Source: Lacibacter luteus (GTDB lineage: Bacteria; Bacteroidota; Bacteroidia; Chitinophagales; Chitinophagaceae). From it: a DNA stretch of 64,000 nt. The DNA lies in NCBI RefSeq assembly GCF_004118265.1, contig NZ_SDHW01000001.1, positions 1,364,001 to 1,428,000 on the forward strand. The letters are read 5' to 3'. The stretch's first letter is position 1; every line of letters starts with the position of its first letter. Below the pieces are notes generated by a model. That model worked only from the letters and a program-made list of their open reading frames with translations, did not search any database and was not told the origin of the DNA. The translations under genes were made by a program, and so were the position numbers. Shown piece by piece: positions 28,928 through 39,155 of the stretch.

Positions 28928-28943
28928 AGCTGGTTTATTAAAT

Positions 28944-28981
28944 CATAAGCCCGGCCAAAATTAAGAATGGCCGGGCTTATG
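28944..28981 (-). terminator. Long hairpin terminator after the PorU-like gene
   Basis: A perfect 14-bp stem (CATAAGCCCGGCCA and its complement) with a 10-nt loop; the 3' arm on the minus strand is followed by AT-rich sequence. It separates the PorU2-like gene from the membrane enzyme operon. Confidence 0.8.
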
Positions 28982-28999
28982 ATAAATTTATTTTAGTTT

Positions 29000-31900
29000 T
29001 TACCGCATCAGGTACATTTTACCATACCCTCGATTAAAGTATTGATCGGTATTATCATCTTCAGTCTTATATTTCTCCAGCCCCTTGCCGTTGTGGTTGG
29101 TAATAACACGGTACAGGTAAACTCCATTACCCAGCTTATTCCCAAATTGATCGGTACCATCCCATTTGAATTCGGTTATATTTCTACCTATACGTAATGG
29201 CCCTAATTCGGCTTTAGTAACCTCTCGCACCACTTTTCCTGTAATTGTTAATATCTGTATCCTGATATTCTGCGGCACTTCGGAACCTGTAATCGTAAAT
29301 ACAAATGAGGTAGAAGTTGTAAAAGGGTTTGGATAATTAAGCATGTTTGAGATCATTGGTTTATTAATCACCTGAAAACCTACTTTATATTCAAGTTCTC
29401 CTGCTTTATTACCGCTTTGATCTGTTCCGGTTACAATTAGCTCATATTCACCATCCTGCATAAATTTCGGAAAGAGGTCAATGGTAGCTGCATTCTCAGC
29501 ATTGTTTGTTAAATCTGCCGCTGTAAAACGAACACTGTCAGATTGCGGCTTATACTCAACCAAAGGACCGGGGGCTCCATTTACAGATGGATACTGAATT
29601 TTGATGGTCATATTTGAGGTATCCTTCAATGCAACGAATCGATTATCGTCCTTCAATTTAACATGTATATGCGGACGAGACGAAACAACATCACGATTAA
29701 GAATGTGTGCGCCATCAAAAGTTACATCTAGCCAAGGTTTGTAATTATCCGGTTTTACGTAAAAGTTTTTGTATAAAAAGTTATTAAATAAAAATTGTTC
29801 AGGCTGAAGCCCATCGGGATTCACCATCAAATACAATGTGTTTGCTCCTACAAAATCTTTTGATTCAAATACATGCGATACGACAATTGAATCGCCTGCA
29901 ACCAACGGTTTAGATTTAGGTAATGATATTTCCTTTGGAACATTATTTCTATCTGTTATAATAAGCCGCAAACTCAAACTATCGAAAGCTGTTTCACTTA
30001 CATTTTTAAATGCCACTGCAAAGTTAAAAGGCTCCCCTAACTCAAGTGTATCCTTAAAACGTAACGTTACATTTGGCGCAATGGCTCCTTCGGGAACATA
30101 CGAAGCCGTTAATTTCCAGTACTGAAGTTGATGAGGTGTAACGTTTACGATATCCGCATTTTTCATCCTTAACTTTAGGTAAGGAAAATTCTGAGCAGAA
30201 ATAAAATCTAATGTTGTATCCTTTGCATTTGCAATTTTGGCAATAAGAATTTCTGAACCGGTGCTTGTTTTACCAATTACATCAATCGATGTAACATCCG
30301 GGTTACTTGGTTCCAGATGGGCCCCATCCCATAATAAATTTTTCCATTCTTTTGCAGGACCGAACCAGGGTGATTCTATCACTCCTTCTGTAAATGTTTC
30401 AGGCGCTTCAAAAACCTGTACTAATTGTAGTGTTGGTTCTCCTACTGCTTGTATCGGCGTGAATGTTGGATCGCCTTTACGGAAAATATAAACTACAGGC
30501 AGGCTATTCTTAAATGAGTCGATGGAGGTAATGCCCATTGACCTGATTTTATGATACAAAGATTTTCCCGGACCAAATGTTGCCTGGTCGGCTTTCATGT
30601 TGGCAGTATCGAAATAAGGGAAACTTACAGACCCAAAATTTGTAATCGCAACGTATGACCCTACAGGGATACTATCTACAAAATCCATAGCATTTTTTCT
30701 GCCCGTTTGGGTATAATAGTTATACTCAAAAAACTTACGATTATACCCACCACAAACATCACCACTCAAATAACGACCTACACCTCCCGACACATTCCAG
30801 TTTTCCCAAGGTTTTAAAGTTTTTGCATCAAACACATAAAATTGTATCGATCCTCCATTACAACCATAACGTTCAATATTTTCAAAGTCGATCGCCACAT
30901 CAAGGCTTGCTTCATTATGATAAGGATTTATACCTGTGCGAATCTGTACACGCCTGAAAGCTGAATCGAAAATGAAACGACGGTTGTTCTCGACCAGCTT
31001 AATATGTTCAAAATCGCTTTCTTTATGCTGGTAAAAGTGCGATTGGTTATAACCAGATTCTGCACCTTGCTTATATTGAAAACTAAACCCATTCCATAAC
31101 ACAGGAGAATTCGCATCCGGCTGCATACCAACACGCCAATAATAAACATTGTTGTTAACAAAATTCACTCCAGCAGGAGTAAAGCCAATTAAGCCTCCAA
31201 CCGAATTGGTAGAATCGAATTTCCTGAATGGCGAATTAAAGGTCGCTGTTGTATCCAGCTGAAAATAATATTTCCTGAGAGTTCCCAATGGATTAGCAGT
31301 AGATGAATAGTAAGTTACATTTTGTTTATTAATGATAGAATAGTTGTATGGATATATTGGTCGTATTTCATCTTCAAAAATGAAAAACTCTTTTGTAACC
31401 GTATTATTGATTTCACAACTTTCATCTATGTTATTCTCAGGATCAATTTCAATTTTTAGTTTGTTTGTTCCCTTATGCTTAAACGGATCTATTGGAAGTT
31501 TTAACTTTATCGAATCAGCATTGGGAATATGCCCCACCTTTTGGTCATAAGCAATCGAGGTTGTTCCGTCAGGCGCAATACGTGTAATTCTTACGTGTAC
31601 AGAATCTTTCACAGAACGACCTGTATTTACAATCTTCACCGAAGCATCAAATTCCGTTTCTGCAATAGAAATAAACTCAGGCGAAACTTTTACCATAGCA
31701 TCTTCAATTGCAAAATCAGGTTTTACATGGCTATAAAACTTAATTGCAGGATCGCCATGAAGGGTTACTTCTTCCGCATGCATTCTCACATAAAAATCAT
31801 CGTATGAGTACGTTTTCATTAACGTATCAATTGTATTAGCCATAATACGACCAATTGACTTCCCATACCCCTCCCCTTCTTTGGATAACTGGTTATAAAA

Positions 31901-34066
31901 CTCTTCTGTATAAATATGCAGATAATTAACTATTCCCAAATGTGTTGATGCAATAAAAGCCACCGATCCTCGCTGCGGGGTAAGTACCCAGCTTTCGGTA
32001 ATAATATAGCTGCCAGTAAGTCTGGATGCTGTTGGCAAAAACATATTTCCAGCCTGACAACCGTTGACCATCATTATTGGATATTTTCCAATAGAAGGAT
32101 AACTGCTCGGATCAGATAAATTATATTCTAACGTTGACGGTGATGAGTGTCCGAAATAAGTTAAAAGCGAAAACCCTTCCGAAAATAAACGAGTAATATT
32201 CTGGCTGGCGATTGTTTGTATAGCAGCAACGCCGGTTTTTTGTAATGAGTAAATATTAGCCCCAAACAAGGTATCTTTTAAAACAGTACCATATTGATTC
32301 AGATAAAAACGTATCTGTTCTCCGAGAAAATCGTTAGCACCTGCAACATGAATAACGTTCTTTTTCCATTGTTCATCCTCAATATTACAGGAAGTTGTAT
32401 TGTAATATGTTTCGTACTGCTTTACTTTATCCAGGTATGCTTTTACTTCGTTTCCATTTACAGCCGTTAATCGTCCGATAGGAATTTGAGGCACAATGTT
32501 CATTTCGGCAGAAGCCATCATCATGTCCGAAGCAGGGTTGCCTAATGTTGGCACCAGGTTCAACTTCTCCATATTCACCGAAGCTTCACCACTTCTATGA
32601 CTTGGATAAACAACTCCTTTTCCTACTATGAAACAATACTGTGGCCTCACGGCGAAACCTGCATATGCAAAACGCAGGAAATTCTTGATTGCGTAAGCGT
32701 TATTTTTTATGCCATATCCAAATTGGTCAATAATGTCCTGTACATTGTAAATTTTGGCATTAAATCCGCCGCCTACAGTACTGCTTCTGTACAAACGATA
32801 TTGTTCAACCTGGTTAATACCATTTGCATCCGAATACAAAATAGGGTTAGAGATCATGATGTAATCGGCCTGATTTGCCGGAAGTGCATAGTTTACAAAA
32901 TTTCTAGCAGTAAATCCTGTACCAGATCTGATTGTACTTGCTTCCTGACTTACTAAAACCAATTTTCGATCTGTTGCAGACGCAGGCAACACTATACGCA
33001 CTTGTGTTGGTGACACAATACTTGCTGTAATCCGCAATCCATTTGTTAAATCGTACAAAACAGGTGCAACACCAGAGAAGTTGAAATTGTCGATAACCAG
33101 GTTATTTCCTGTTGCACTTGCAGGCATTTCAAATTCAAAAGATGTTTGGCCTGCGAAATTGAATTGACGGGGATAACGCAACTCGTACATCCCTACCACT
33201 ATCCGATCGGATACTTCAGCAGAAACATCATCAAATTGTACACTTGCACTGTTAGATGCAAGCAATGAAAGAGGGATATTGTCTGCGCTTTCATCAATAA
33301 TAGAATTAAAATAATTCATTTCCCTGTCGGCAACAACGGTACCATTAATTGAAACCCGTACAGATCTTGTATTTAATGCACGTCCGGCTGCAGAGAACTT
33401 TAGTTTAGCGGCCGGCCCACCTGCAGCTACATACAAATTACTCTGTGCATTCACTAAAGCACTACCCGGTCTAAATTCACCGCTCGTATAGCCCTCTCCT
33501 CTGTCGAAAGCAGACGAATAAACATAACTACCTACAACAGCAGCAAATCCCTGGTTAATTACGTTTTTAAAATAGGTGGCTGCTGTATGAATAAAATAAG
33601 ATTCAGGAGCAAGCCCTGAACTAAGATCATTATTAGTTGTTACAAATCGTTTGTTTTGGCCTGCGTTGGTATTTACAGTTAGAAAGTAAGCAGCTGTATC
33701 TGTAAACAAGCTCCATTTATCGTTTATTTGGTAAGATGGATCGAGATACATGCGTTTTTCCCATTTCCCATCGTTCGCCATACCATAAAATTCAATAAAC
33801 CCATTTGTTGGCAGGGTTCCTGTTGTGCTGGAGGTAAAAATAGGTACCTGTTGGCCATGACGCCAAAGCTGAAAATGCGCTGCATCAGCAGTTGCAATGC
33901 CTAATGCTGCCAACTGAGCTTGAGAAATCCGGTATAAGCCTGTTTCTCTAACTTTAAACTTGTAATAAGTTTTATTAAAGTCTATCCACTCATTCATATA
34001 AGTTTGAGCGGATAAGTTTGTGTATGCACAAAACAGGAAGGCGATGTAAAGCAGGATGCGTTTCAT
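29000..34066 (-). CDS. Type IX secretion sortase-like C25 protease (PorU2 type)
   Basis: A 1,688-residue secreted protein with a signal peptide (to about residue 20, NLSAQ). Residues about 400-760 form a gingipain-like C25 domain, with catalytic His in LLTYFGHSSP (about 640) and Cys in MMVNGCQAGN (about 670). Behind it come several Ig/CARDB-like beta domains and a C-terminal FlgD-like region with NYPNPF. PorU cleaves T9SS sorting signals at the cell surface. Classical PorU is 1,150-1,300 residues, so the longer form and its pairing with a PorV-like barrel fit the PorU2 variant seen in this phylum. Its start codon overlaps the stop of the PorV-like gene by one base, which shows translational coupling. 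Confidence 0.85.
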   Translation of the reverse strand: MKRILLYIAFLFCAYTNLSAQTYMNEWIDFNKTYYKFKVRETGLYRISQAQLAALGIATADAAHFQLWRHGQQVPIFTSSTTGTLPTNGFIEFYGMANDGKWEKRMYLDPSYQINDKWSLFTDTAAYFLTVNTNAGQNKRFVTTNNDLSSGLAPESYFIHTAATYFKNVINQGFAAVVGSYVYSSAFDRGEGYTSGEFRPGSALVNAQSNLYVAAGGPAAKLKFSAAGRALNTRSVRVSINGTVVADREMNYFNSIIDESADNIPLSLLASNSASVQFDDVSAEVSDRIVVGMYELRYPRQFNFAGQTSFEFEMPASATGNNLVIDNFNFSGVAPVLYDLTNGLRITASIVSPTQVRIVLPASATDRKLVLVSQEASTIRSGTGFTARNFVNYALPANQADYIMISNPILYSDANGINQVEQYRLYRSSTVGGGFNAKIYNVQDIIDQFGYGIKNNAYAIKNFLRFAYAGFAVRPQYCFIVGKGVVYPSHRSGEASVNMEKLNLVPTLGNPASDMMMASAEMNIVPQIPIGRLTAVNGNEVKAYLDKVKQYETYYNTTSCNIEDEQWKKNVIHVAGANDFLGEQIRFYLNQYGTVLKDTLFGANIYSLQKTGVAAIQTIASQNITRLFSEGFSLLTYFGHSSPSTLEYNLSDPSSYPSIGKYPIMMVNGCQAGNMFLPTASRLTGSYIITESWVLTPQRGSVAFIASTHLGIVNYLHIYTEEFYNQLSKEGEGYGKSIGRIMANTIDTLMKTYSYDDFYVRMHAEEVTLHGDPAIKFYSHVKPDFAIEDAMVKVSPEFISIAETEFDASVKIVNTGRSVKDSVHVRITRIAPDGTTSIAYDQKVGHIPNADSIKLKLPIDPFKHKGTNKLKIEIDPENNIDESCEINNTVTKEFFIFEDEIRPIYPYNYSIINKQNVTYYSSTANPLGTLRKYYFQLDTTATFNSPFRKFDSTNSVGGLIGFTPAGVNFVNNNVYYWRVGMQPDANSPVLWNGFSFQYKQGAESGYNQSHFYQHKESDFEHIKLVENNRRFIFDSAFRRVQIRTGINPYHNEASLDVAIDFENIERYGCNGGSIQFYVFDAKTLKPWENWNVSGGVGRYLSGDVCGGYNRKFFEYNYYTQTGRKNAMDFVDSIPVGSYVAITNFGSVSFPYFDTANMKADQATFGPGKSLYHKIRSMGITSIDSFKNSLPVVYIFRKGDPTFTPIQAVGEPTLQLVQVFEAPETFTEGVIESPWFGPAKEWKNLLWDGAHLEPSNPDVTSIDVIGKTSTGSEILIAKIANAKDTTLDFISAQNFPYLKLRMKNADIVNVTPHQLQYWKLTASYVPEGAIAPNVTLRFKDTLELGEPFNFAVAFKNVSETAFDSLSLRLIITDRNNVPKEISLPKSKPLVAGDSIVVSHVFESKDFVGANTLYLMVNPDGLQPEQFLFNNFLYKNFYVKPDNYKPWLDVTFDGAHILNRDVVSSRPHIHVKLKDDNRFVALKDTSNMTIKIQYPSVNGAPGPLVEYKPQSDSVRFTAADLTNNAENAATIDLFPKFMQDGEYELIVTGTDQSGNKAGELEYKVGFQVINKPMISNMLNYPNPFTTSTSFVFTITGSEVPQNIRIQILTITGKVVREVTKAELGPLRIGRNITEFKWDGTDQFGNKLGNGVYLYRVITNHNGKGLEKYKTEDDNTDQYFNRGYGKMYLMR

Positions 34067-35190
34067 TACTTACTATTTTTCTTTGGGTTTTTAGATTTCA
34101 AAAGGTCGAGACGAAGAGACACGATATGTGTATATAACGGATTTGATTGGTTAGCCAGATTTGTAAAAGCATAATCAACATAAAATGCAGAACCTAATTT
34201 AAAGCCGGCTCCTGCACCGGGTTGATAGATCCACACTTTCTTTTGATTTAGCGTATCCCCATCAGCATAGGTTTTCTGGAAATTAAACACACCTCCACGA
34301 AGGAAGAACACATCTTTTAAGTTTAGCTCAACACCAATTCTGGGGTCTGCATTAATAACATCCGAGCTGATGACAGTATTACGTTGGCCATCGAATGTTA
34401 GATCGAGATTAGCTTCTGCTTTAAGCGTTACATTTTTACGAAACTTAAAATCGTAAGCACCGCCTACAACCAAACGGGGCGCTGTTAATTCTGTTGACTT
34501 AACCGGTATTTCGTTATTGGTTAAAAACAATACTTCCTTTTCACGCTCTGTAAAACTGAACGACCATGCATTGAACGTTGTAGTGATATCTCTTGCCGCA
34601 GCACCAAACGACCAGTTTTTTCCTTTCATTTGAAAACCTACATCAAGACCAAAACCCCAGGCTTTTGCAAATGTGCCAACGTTGCGATGAATCACTTTTG
34701 CATTTACGCCAATACTCATCTGTTTATTTTCTGTTTCTTTCAGCTTTTGTGCAACAGATAAAATCACAGCATAATCGGCCGATGAAAAAGAGCGAATATT
34801 GGCATAGTTTACACTACCATCCGGCTCAATTAAATAAAGAGTATTAGGAATATCGTCAACTGCAAAACGCAGGAAGGATAGACCAACTGTGCGCTTATTA
34901 TTTGCTACGGGAATAGCTAAGGCCCCAAAATCGTATTTGCCTATACCAGCAAAGTATTCCGCATGCATCAACGAAAGAGATGGATCATTCTTAACTCCAG
35001 TAAGACCGGCAGGGTTCCAATATCCCGCCGTAGCATCGTTTACAGAGGCTACCTGTGCACCACCCATACCAAAAGCACGGGAACCTGCACCAATATTTAA
35101 GAATTCATTGGAATAAATGCGAATCTGCGCAAAGGAATTTACGCAGCACAAAAGGGATACAGATAGGATCAGGGTTGCTCGGGTTATCAT
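34066..35190 (-). CDS. PorV-like outer-membrane protein (PorV2/PorQ type)
   Basis: 374 residues from ATG 35190 (MITRATLILSVSLLCCVNSFAQ, a good signal peptide); the frame reaches 35214 but adds only eight residues. The mature protein begins RIYSNEFLNIGAGSRAFGMGGA and AGYWNPAGL, the FadL-like N-terminal pattern of PorV/PorQ, and continues as alternating beta strands of an outer-membrane barrel. PorV carries T9SS cargo from the translocon to PorU, and this gene is translationally coupled to the PorU2-like gene, which supports a dedicated PorU2-PorV2 pair. It has its own promoter at 35267-35296. Confidence 0.85.
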   Translation of the reverse strand: MITRATLILSVSLLCCVNSFAQIRIYSNEFLNIGAGSRAFGMGGAQVASVNDATAGYWNPAGLTGVKNDPSLSLMHAEYFAGIGKYDFGALAIPVANNKRTVGLSFLRFAVDDIPNTLYLIEPDGSVNYANIRSFSSADYAVILSVAQKLKETENKQMSIGVNAKVIHRNVGTFAKAWGFGLDVGFQMKGKNWSFGAAARDITTTFNAWSFSFTEREKEVLFLTNNEIPVKSTELTAPRLVVGGAYDFKFRKNVTLKAEANLDLTFDGQRNTVISSDVINADPRIGVELNLKDVFFLRGGVFNFQKTYADGDTLNQKKVWIYQPGAGAGFKLGSAFYVDYAFTNLANQSNPLYTHIVSLRLDLLKSKNPKKNSK

Positions 35191-35266
35191 CCGGTCAGTT
35201 TTCTGGTAAAACAATTAGTTTCTTATTAGAGACTTTCTTTAAGTTGAAAGCTGCTTAGGTAACATA

Positions 35267-35296
35267 CAAAAGTAAGCATAAAAGCTGCCAAAGCAA
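35267..35296 (-). promoter_or_regulatory. Promoter of the PorV2-PorU2 operon
   Basis: On the minus strand TTG (35296-35294) is followed after exactly 19 nt by TACTTTTG (35274-35267). Inferred start near 35261, about 70 nt before the start codon. Confidence 0.75.
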
Positions 35297-35384
35297 GGCC
35301 CCGATTAAGGAAAGTGCCAAGTTATTCAAACGTTGATTTCCAATGTTTATTGCTCATTATTCTACAAAATGACCTCTACTGCCC

Positions 35385-35392
35385 TACTTTTG
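35385..35392 (+). promoter_or_regulatory. -7 box of tyrS
   Basis: TACTTTTG, followed by CGGAAAA, 20 nt before the tyrS ATG. The leader is therefore only about 15 nt. No -33 TTG at the ideal distance. Confidence 0.6.
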
Positions 35393-35412
35393 CGGAAAAT
35401 CGGATTAAAACT

Positions 35413-36690
35413 ATGCATTTGATAGATGAATTGAGATGGAGGGGGATGATCCAGGACATCATGCCCGGCACCGAAGAACAGTTGAAGAAAGAAATGACTA
35501 CTGCCTATATCGGTTTCGATCCAACAGCCGATAGCCTCCACATTGGCAGCCTTGTTCCTATTCTACTGCTGGTTCATTTACAAAAGGCTGGTCATAAACC
35601 CATTGCACTGGTTGGAGGCGCTACCGGCATGATTGGCGACCCTAGTGGTAAAAGCCAGGAACGCAACCTGCTCGACGAAGAAACACTGAACAAAAATGTA
35701 GCTGGCGTTAAAGCGCAGCTGGAGAAGTTTCTCGACTTTGATCCTGCAAAAGCAAACGCTGCAGAAATGGCGAACAATTACGATTGGTTCAAAACCATTT
35801 CCTTTATCGACTTCCTGCGTGATACCGGCAAACACATTACCATCAATTACATGATGGCGAAAGACAGCGTAAAAAAACGTATTGAAAGTGAAGTAGGTCT
35901 TAGTTATACCGAGTTTGCTTACCAGCTGATGCAGGGCTACGATTTCTATTGGTTATACGAAAACAAAAACTGTAAACTGCAAATGGGAGGCAGCGATCAG
36001 TGGGGCAATATTACCACCGGTACAGAACTGATCCGTCGTAAAATTGGGGGCGAAGCGTTTGCGTTTACCTGCCCTTTAATTAAGAAAGCCGACGGTACCA
36101 AGTTTGGTAAAACAGAACAGGGTAATGTTTGGTTAGATGCATCTAAAACCACTCCCTACCAATTCTACCAGTTCTGGTTAAACGCCAGCGATGCAGATGC
36201 AGAAGGATGGATCAAGATTTTCACTTTCCTTGAAAAAGAAGAAGTGGACGGATTGATCGCCGCACACGCAGCTGATGCCGGCAAACGCATTTTACAAAAG
36301 CGACTTGCAGAAGAAGTAACAAAATTTGTACATGGAGAAGATGCACTTAAAGAAGCATTGGAAACAACTGCCAAACTGTTTGCCAATCAAACTGCTCCTG
36401 CAGAAAGTTTAAGCATTGAAGATCTTGAAGGAATGGATGGTGTTATTAAGTTCGATTTTGCAGCAGATAAATTAGCTGAAGGTATTGATGTTGTTTCCTT
36501 CTTAGCAGAAACAACAATTTTTCCCAGCAAAGGCGAAGCACGCAAAACAGTACAAGGTGGTGGTGTAAGCATCAACCGTAAAAAAGTTGAAGGTATTGAT
36601 ATGAAAATTGATACATCGTTGCTGCTACACAATACTTACCTTCTTGTACAGAAAGGAAAGAAAAATTATTATTTGGTAAAAGCTGTTTAA
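35413..36690 (+). CDS. tyrS: Tyrosyl-tRNA synthetase
   Basis: 425 residues from ATG 35413 ([20 protein letters not shown]), chosen because the -7 box lies 20 nt upstream of it and the extra 33 codons of the longer frame contain that promoter. HIGH-type motif [10 protein letters not shown], the tyrosine-binding [11 protein letters not shown] segment and the KMSKS equivalent KFGKTEQG are present, with a C-terminal S4 RNA-binding domain (about residues 355-420). It charges tRNA-Tyr with tyrosine. Its last 4 bases overlap the end of the SGNH hydrolase gene on the other strand. Confidence 0.98.
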   Translation: MHLIDELRWRGMIQDIMPGTEEQLKKEMTTAYIGFDPTADSLHIGSLVPILLLVHLQKAGHKPIALVGGATGMIGDPSGKSQERNLLDEETLNKNVAGVKAQLEKFLDFDPAKANAAEMANNYDWFKTISFIDFLRDTGKHITINYMMAKDSVKKRIESEVGLSYTEFAYQLMQGYDFYWLYENKNCKLQMGGSDQWGNITTGTELIRRKIGGEAFAFTCPLIKKADGTKFGKTEQGNVWLDASKTTPYQFYQFWLNASDADAEGWIKIFTFLEKEEVDGLIAAHAADAGKRILQKRLAEEVTKFVHGEDALKEALETTAKLFANQTAPAESLSIEDLEGMDGVIKFDFAADKLAEGIDVVSFLAETTIFPSKGEARKTVQGGGVSINRKKVEGIDMKIDTSLLLHNTYLLVQKGKKNYYLVKAV

Positions 36691-37349
36691 AGCGTTTGAA
36701 GGACTTTCCATATTTCATCGGCGACCAATTGGTTGCCGATTGCGTTTAAATGAACTCTGTCTGTAGTTAAAATGCCACGGTCTTTATTTGCAGAATTATT
36801 TTTACTGCTGTAATCAAGAAATGCTTTCCGCAAATCAACAAGCGGCAATGTGTTTTTTTGTGCTAGACCACGAATAATTTTACTGTATTCTGTTAAATCG
36901 CCATCCTGCGGATTACTGCCATCAGCCTTTTCGCCAATAACAGCGGGTGTACATAAAATGATCTTGATATTCTTCGCTTTCAGCTTGTCAATAATCGCCT
37001 GGTAAAACTTAGCAAACTTATCAGCATCGGTACCTGTACCCGACGAAGTTTTGTGCCACACATCGTTCACACCAATGTAAATCACTACAACGTTTGGATT
37101 TTTTGCCAGCACATCATCTTCCATCCGCAGGTACAGATCATAAATTTTGTTACCGCCAATTCCTGCGCCAATAAATTCATAGCCCGCTTTCCCCTGTTGC
37201 AGCGCCATACTGTCTATCCGTTTTACATACCCACCCGGATTTACACCTGCCTGTGTAATAGAGTCGCCAAAGAAAATTACTTTGGTTTTAGTTTGAAATG
37301 TAAAGGCCAGCATAAGCAATGGAGCGGCAAACAAGAGTATTTTTTTCAT
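36687..37349 (-). CDS. Secreted SGNH/GDSL hydrolase
   Basis: 220 residues with a signal peptide ([19 protein letters not shown]). Block I is [11 protein letters not shown] with the nucleophilic Ser near residue 30; the Gly/Asn blocks are GIGGNK and [11 protein letters not shown]; block V is [11 protein letters not shown] with the catalytic Asp and His. All four SGNH residues are present. The family removes acyl or acetyl groups from lipids and polysaccharides; the true substrate is unknown. Its 3' end overlaps tyrS by 4 bases on the opposite strand. Confidence 0.88.
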   Translation of the reverse strand: MKKILLFAAPLLMLAFTFQTKTKVIFFGDSITQAGVNPGGYVKRIDSMALQQGKAGYEFIGAGIGGNKIYDLYLRMEDDVLAKNPNVVVIYIGVNDVWHKTSSGTGTDADKFAKFYQAIIDKLKAKNIKIILCTPAVIGEKADGSNPQDGDLTEYSKIIRGLAQKNTLPLVDLRKAFLDYSSKNNSANKDRGILTTDRVHLNAIGNQLVADEIWKVLQTL

Positions 37350-37428
37350 TCAGAGAAACATTTAGATGTAATATCCTGCAAAAGATACGTGCTTTCTAAA
37401 AATCTGTTCATTGATTTTGATAAATTTT

Positions 37429-37459
37429 TTGGTTGATCATTTGCAGCACCTTATTTTTG
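37429..37459 (+). promoter_or_regulatory. Promoter of tRNA-Gln
   Basis: TTTTTTG (TTG at 37429-37431), a 20-nt spacer and TATTTTTG (37452-37459), followed by CACCCC. It is 48 nt upstream of the tRNA and has no other gene to serve. Confidence 0.65.
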
Positions 37460-37506
37460 CACCCCAACAACGCAGAAATGCCTGTTTGGTACTCCGAAAG
37501 GAAGAT

Positions 37507-37577
37507 TGGCCTATAGTATAATGGTAGTACGACAGATTTTGGTTCTGTTTGTCTTGGTTCGAATCCAGGTAGGCCAA
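37507..37577 (+). tRNA. tRNA-Gln (anticodon TTG)
   Basis: 71 nt: acceptor TGGCCTA/TAGGCCA, anticodon stem-loop ACAGA-TTTTGGT-TCTGT giving TTG, T-loop GTTCGAAT. CCA is not encoded. It stands alone with its own promoter and terminator. Confidence 0.96.
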
Positions 37578-37578
37578 C

Positions 37579-37607
37579 AAAAACCCTCCACAATGTGGAG
37601 GGTTTTT
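37579..37607 (+). terminator. Terminator of tRNA-Gln
   Basis: AAACCCTCCA-CAATG-TGGAGGGTTT hairpin directly after the tRNA, followed by a T-run. Because it is flanked by A on the other side it may also end the rfbD operon, which converges. Confidence 0.85.
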
Positions 37608-37633
37608 GATTTTATAGTTTTTCCAACTCTTAT

Positions 37634-38503
37634 TTATTTCGTTTCCTGTAAAAGGGCTATACAGTCTGCAAGACTTTGCTTCCATTCCGGAACAGCAATG
37701 CTATACACGCTTTTTATTTTTGATTTATTCAACAACGAATAATGCGGACGCTTTGCCGGTGTGGGGTATTGTGAAGTTTCAATAGGATGAACTATGGCTT
37801 TACTGCCCGTTATTTTTTTTATAGCTTCTGCAAATTCAAACCAACTGATCTTTCCTTCGTTGCTGTAATGATAAATACCACTCTCCCATTTGCCCGAAGA
37901 AATAATATCGAGCATTGCCTTTGCAAGATCAGCAGCATAAGTTGGAGAACCGATTTGATCAGCCACCACATTCAATTCATTGCGTTCGTTCATTAAACGC
38001 ATCATCGTTTTTACAAAGTTGTGCCCGTATGATGAATACACCCATGCAGTTCGGATGATGATGGCATCTTCATCTTCTTTCATGCACAGTTGCTCACCCA
38101 ATAATTTGGAACGGCCATACGTATTGATAGGACCGGTTGCATCCTCTTCTTTATACGGCGTTTCACTTTCGCCATCAAATACATAATCGGTGGAAATATG
38201 AATCAGCTTTGTATTGTACTTTTTGCAGACAGCTGCAAGATTACCTACTGCCTCTCCATTAACAAGGATGGCCATCTCCTGTTCGCTTTCTGCTTTATCT
38301 ACAGCTGTGTATGCAGCACAGTTAATGCAATATTCTGGCTTCGTGGCTGCAAAGAAATTCTCTACCAGTCCGAAGTGATGCAGCTTCATATCTTCACGTG
38401 AAGCAAACACAAAACGAAACTGCGGATAAGCAGTTGCCAGTTGCTGCAATTCTTTTCCTACCTGTCCGTTACTACCTGTAACAAGTATTACCTGCTTATC
38501 CAT
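37634..38503 (-). CDS. rfbD: dTDP-4-dehydrorhamnose reductase
   Basis: 289 residues, SDR superfamily. NAD(P)-binding ILVTGSNGQVGKELQQ at the N-terminus and catalytic Tyr/Lys in TYGRSKLLGE; STDYVFDGESETPYKEED is the family's typical segment. It reduces dTDP-4-keto-L-rhamnose to dTDP-L-rhamnose. It is the last gene of a seven-gene minus-strand nucleotide-sugar operon, 9 nt behind rfbC. Confidence 0.96.
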   Translation of the reverse strand: MDKQVILVTGSNGQVGKELQQLATAYPQFRFVFASREDMKLHHFGLVENFFAATKPEYCINCAAYTAVDKAESEQEMAILVNGEAVGNLAAVCKKYNTKLIHISTDYVFDGESETPYKEEDATGPINTYGRSKLLGEQLCMKEDEDAIIIRTAWVYSSYGHNFVKTMMRLMNERNELNVVADQIGSPTYAADLAKAMLDIISSGKWESGIYHYSNEGKISWFEFAEAIKKITGSKAIVHPIETSQYPTPAKRPHYSLLNKSKIKSVYSIAVPEWKQSLADCIALLQETK

Positions 38504-38512
38504 ATATTAAAA

Positions 38513-39067
38513 TTAAAAGAAGCTATCTTCTCCGAGGTCTGTTAGCAATGAATTGAGTTGATCTTTGCCTGATACAATTTCTTTACCTACTTCAATTCGC
38601 CAATCAATGTTCAAAGTAGGGTCGTTATAGATCAATCCGCCTTCACTTTGTTTGTTATAAAAATTGTCGCATTTGTAAAACACTTCAGCGGTTTCACTCA
38701 GCACAGAGAAGCCATGCGCAAAACCACGTGGCACCAGCAATGCATTTTTCTTTTCAGAGGCCAACTCAACCGCATACACTTGTTTGAATGTTGGTGAATC
38801 TTTACGCAGATCAACCACAACATCCAATATTTTACCGCTCAAACAACGCACCAGCTTTGCCTGTGCATGTTCGCCTTTCTGGAAATGCAGTCCACGTATA
38901 ACACCATAAGTTGAGCTGGACTGATTATCCTGTACCCATGTATTGAACAGCCCTTCTTTTTCGAACGCCTGTTGATTAAATGATTCAAAGAAATATCCCC
39001 GTTCATCACCAAACACATTTGGTTCGAACACAACTAAACCGGGGAATCCTGTTTGTAAAAAGCCCAT
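38513..39067 (-). CDS. rfbC: dTDP-4-dehydrorhamnose 3,5-epimerase
   Basis: 184 residues, a cupin-fold epimerase. VFGDERGYFFESFN, the catalytic His in GVIRGLHFQKG and PRGFAHGFSVLSE are the family signatures. It converts dTDP-4-keto-6-deoxyglucose to dTDP-4-keto-L-rhamnose. The spacer upstream to rfbB is entirely heptamer-type repeat (39072-39155). Confidence 0.97.
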   Translation of the reverse strand: MGFLQTGFPGLVVFEPNVFGDERGYFFESFNQQAFEKEGLFNTWVQDNQSSSTYGVIRGLHFQKGEHAQAKLVRCLSGKILDVVVDLRKDSPTFKQVYAVELASEKKNALLVPRGFAHGFSVLSETAEVFYKCDNFYNKQSEGGLIYNDPTLNIDWRIEVGKEIVSGKDQLNSLLTDLGEDSFF

Positions 39068-39071
39068 AAAA

Positions 39072-39155
39072 AATGTAGGATGTATGATTTATGATGTCTG
39101 ATAGAAGGCTTCAAATCATAAATCCCACATCAGACATCAGACATTACTTATTATC
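39072..39155. repeat. Degenerate heptamer array filling the rfbB-rfbC spacer
   Basis: In sevens from 39079: GATGTAT, GATTTAT, GATGTCT, GATAGAA, GGCTTCA, AATCATA, AATCCCA, CATCAGA, CATCAGA, CATTACT, TATTATC. The left half has GATnnnn units and the right half their complement, so ATGTCTGAT on the left can pair with ATCAGACAT on the right. It runs 5 nt into the 3' end of rfbB. Confidence 0.75.
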
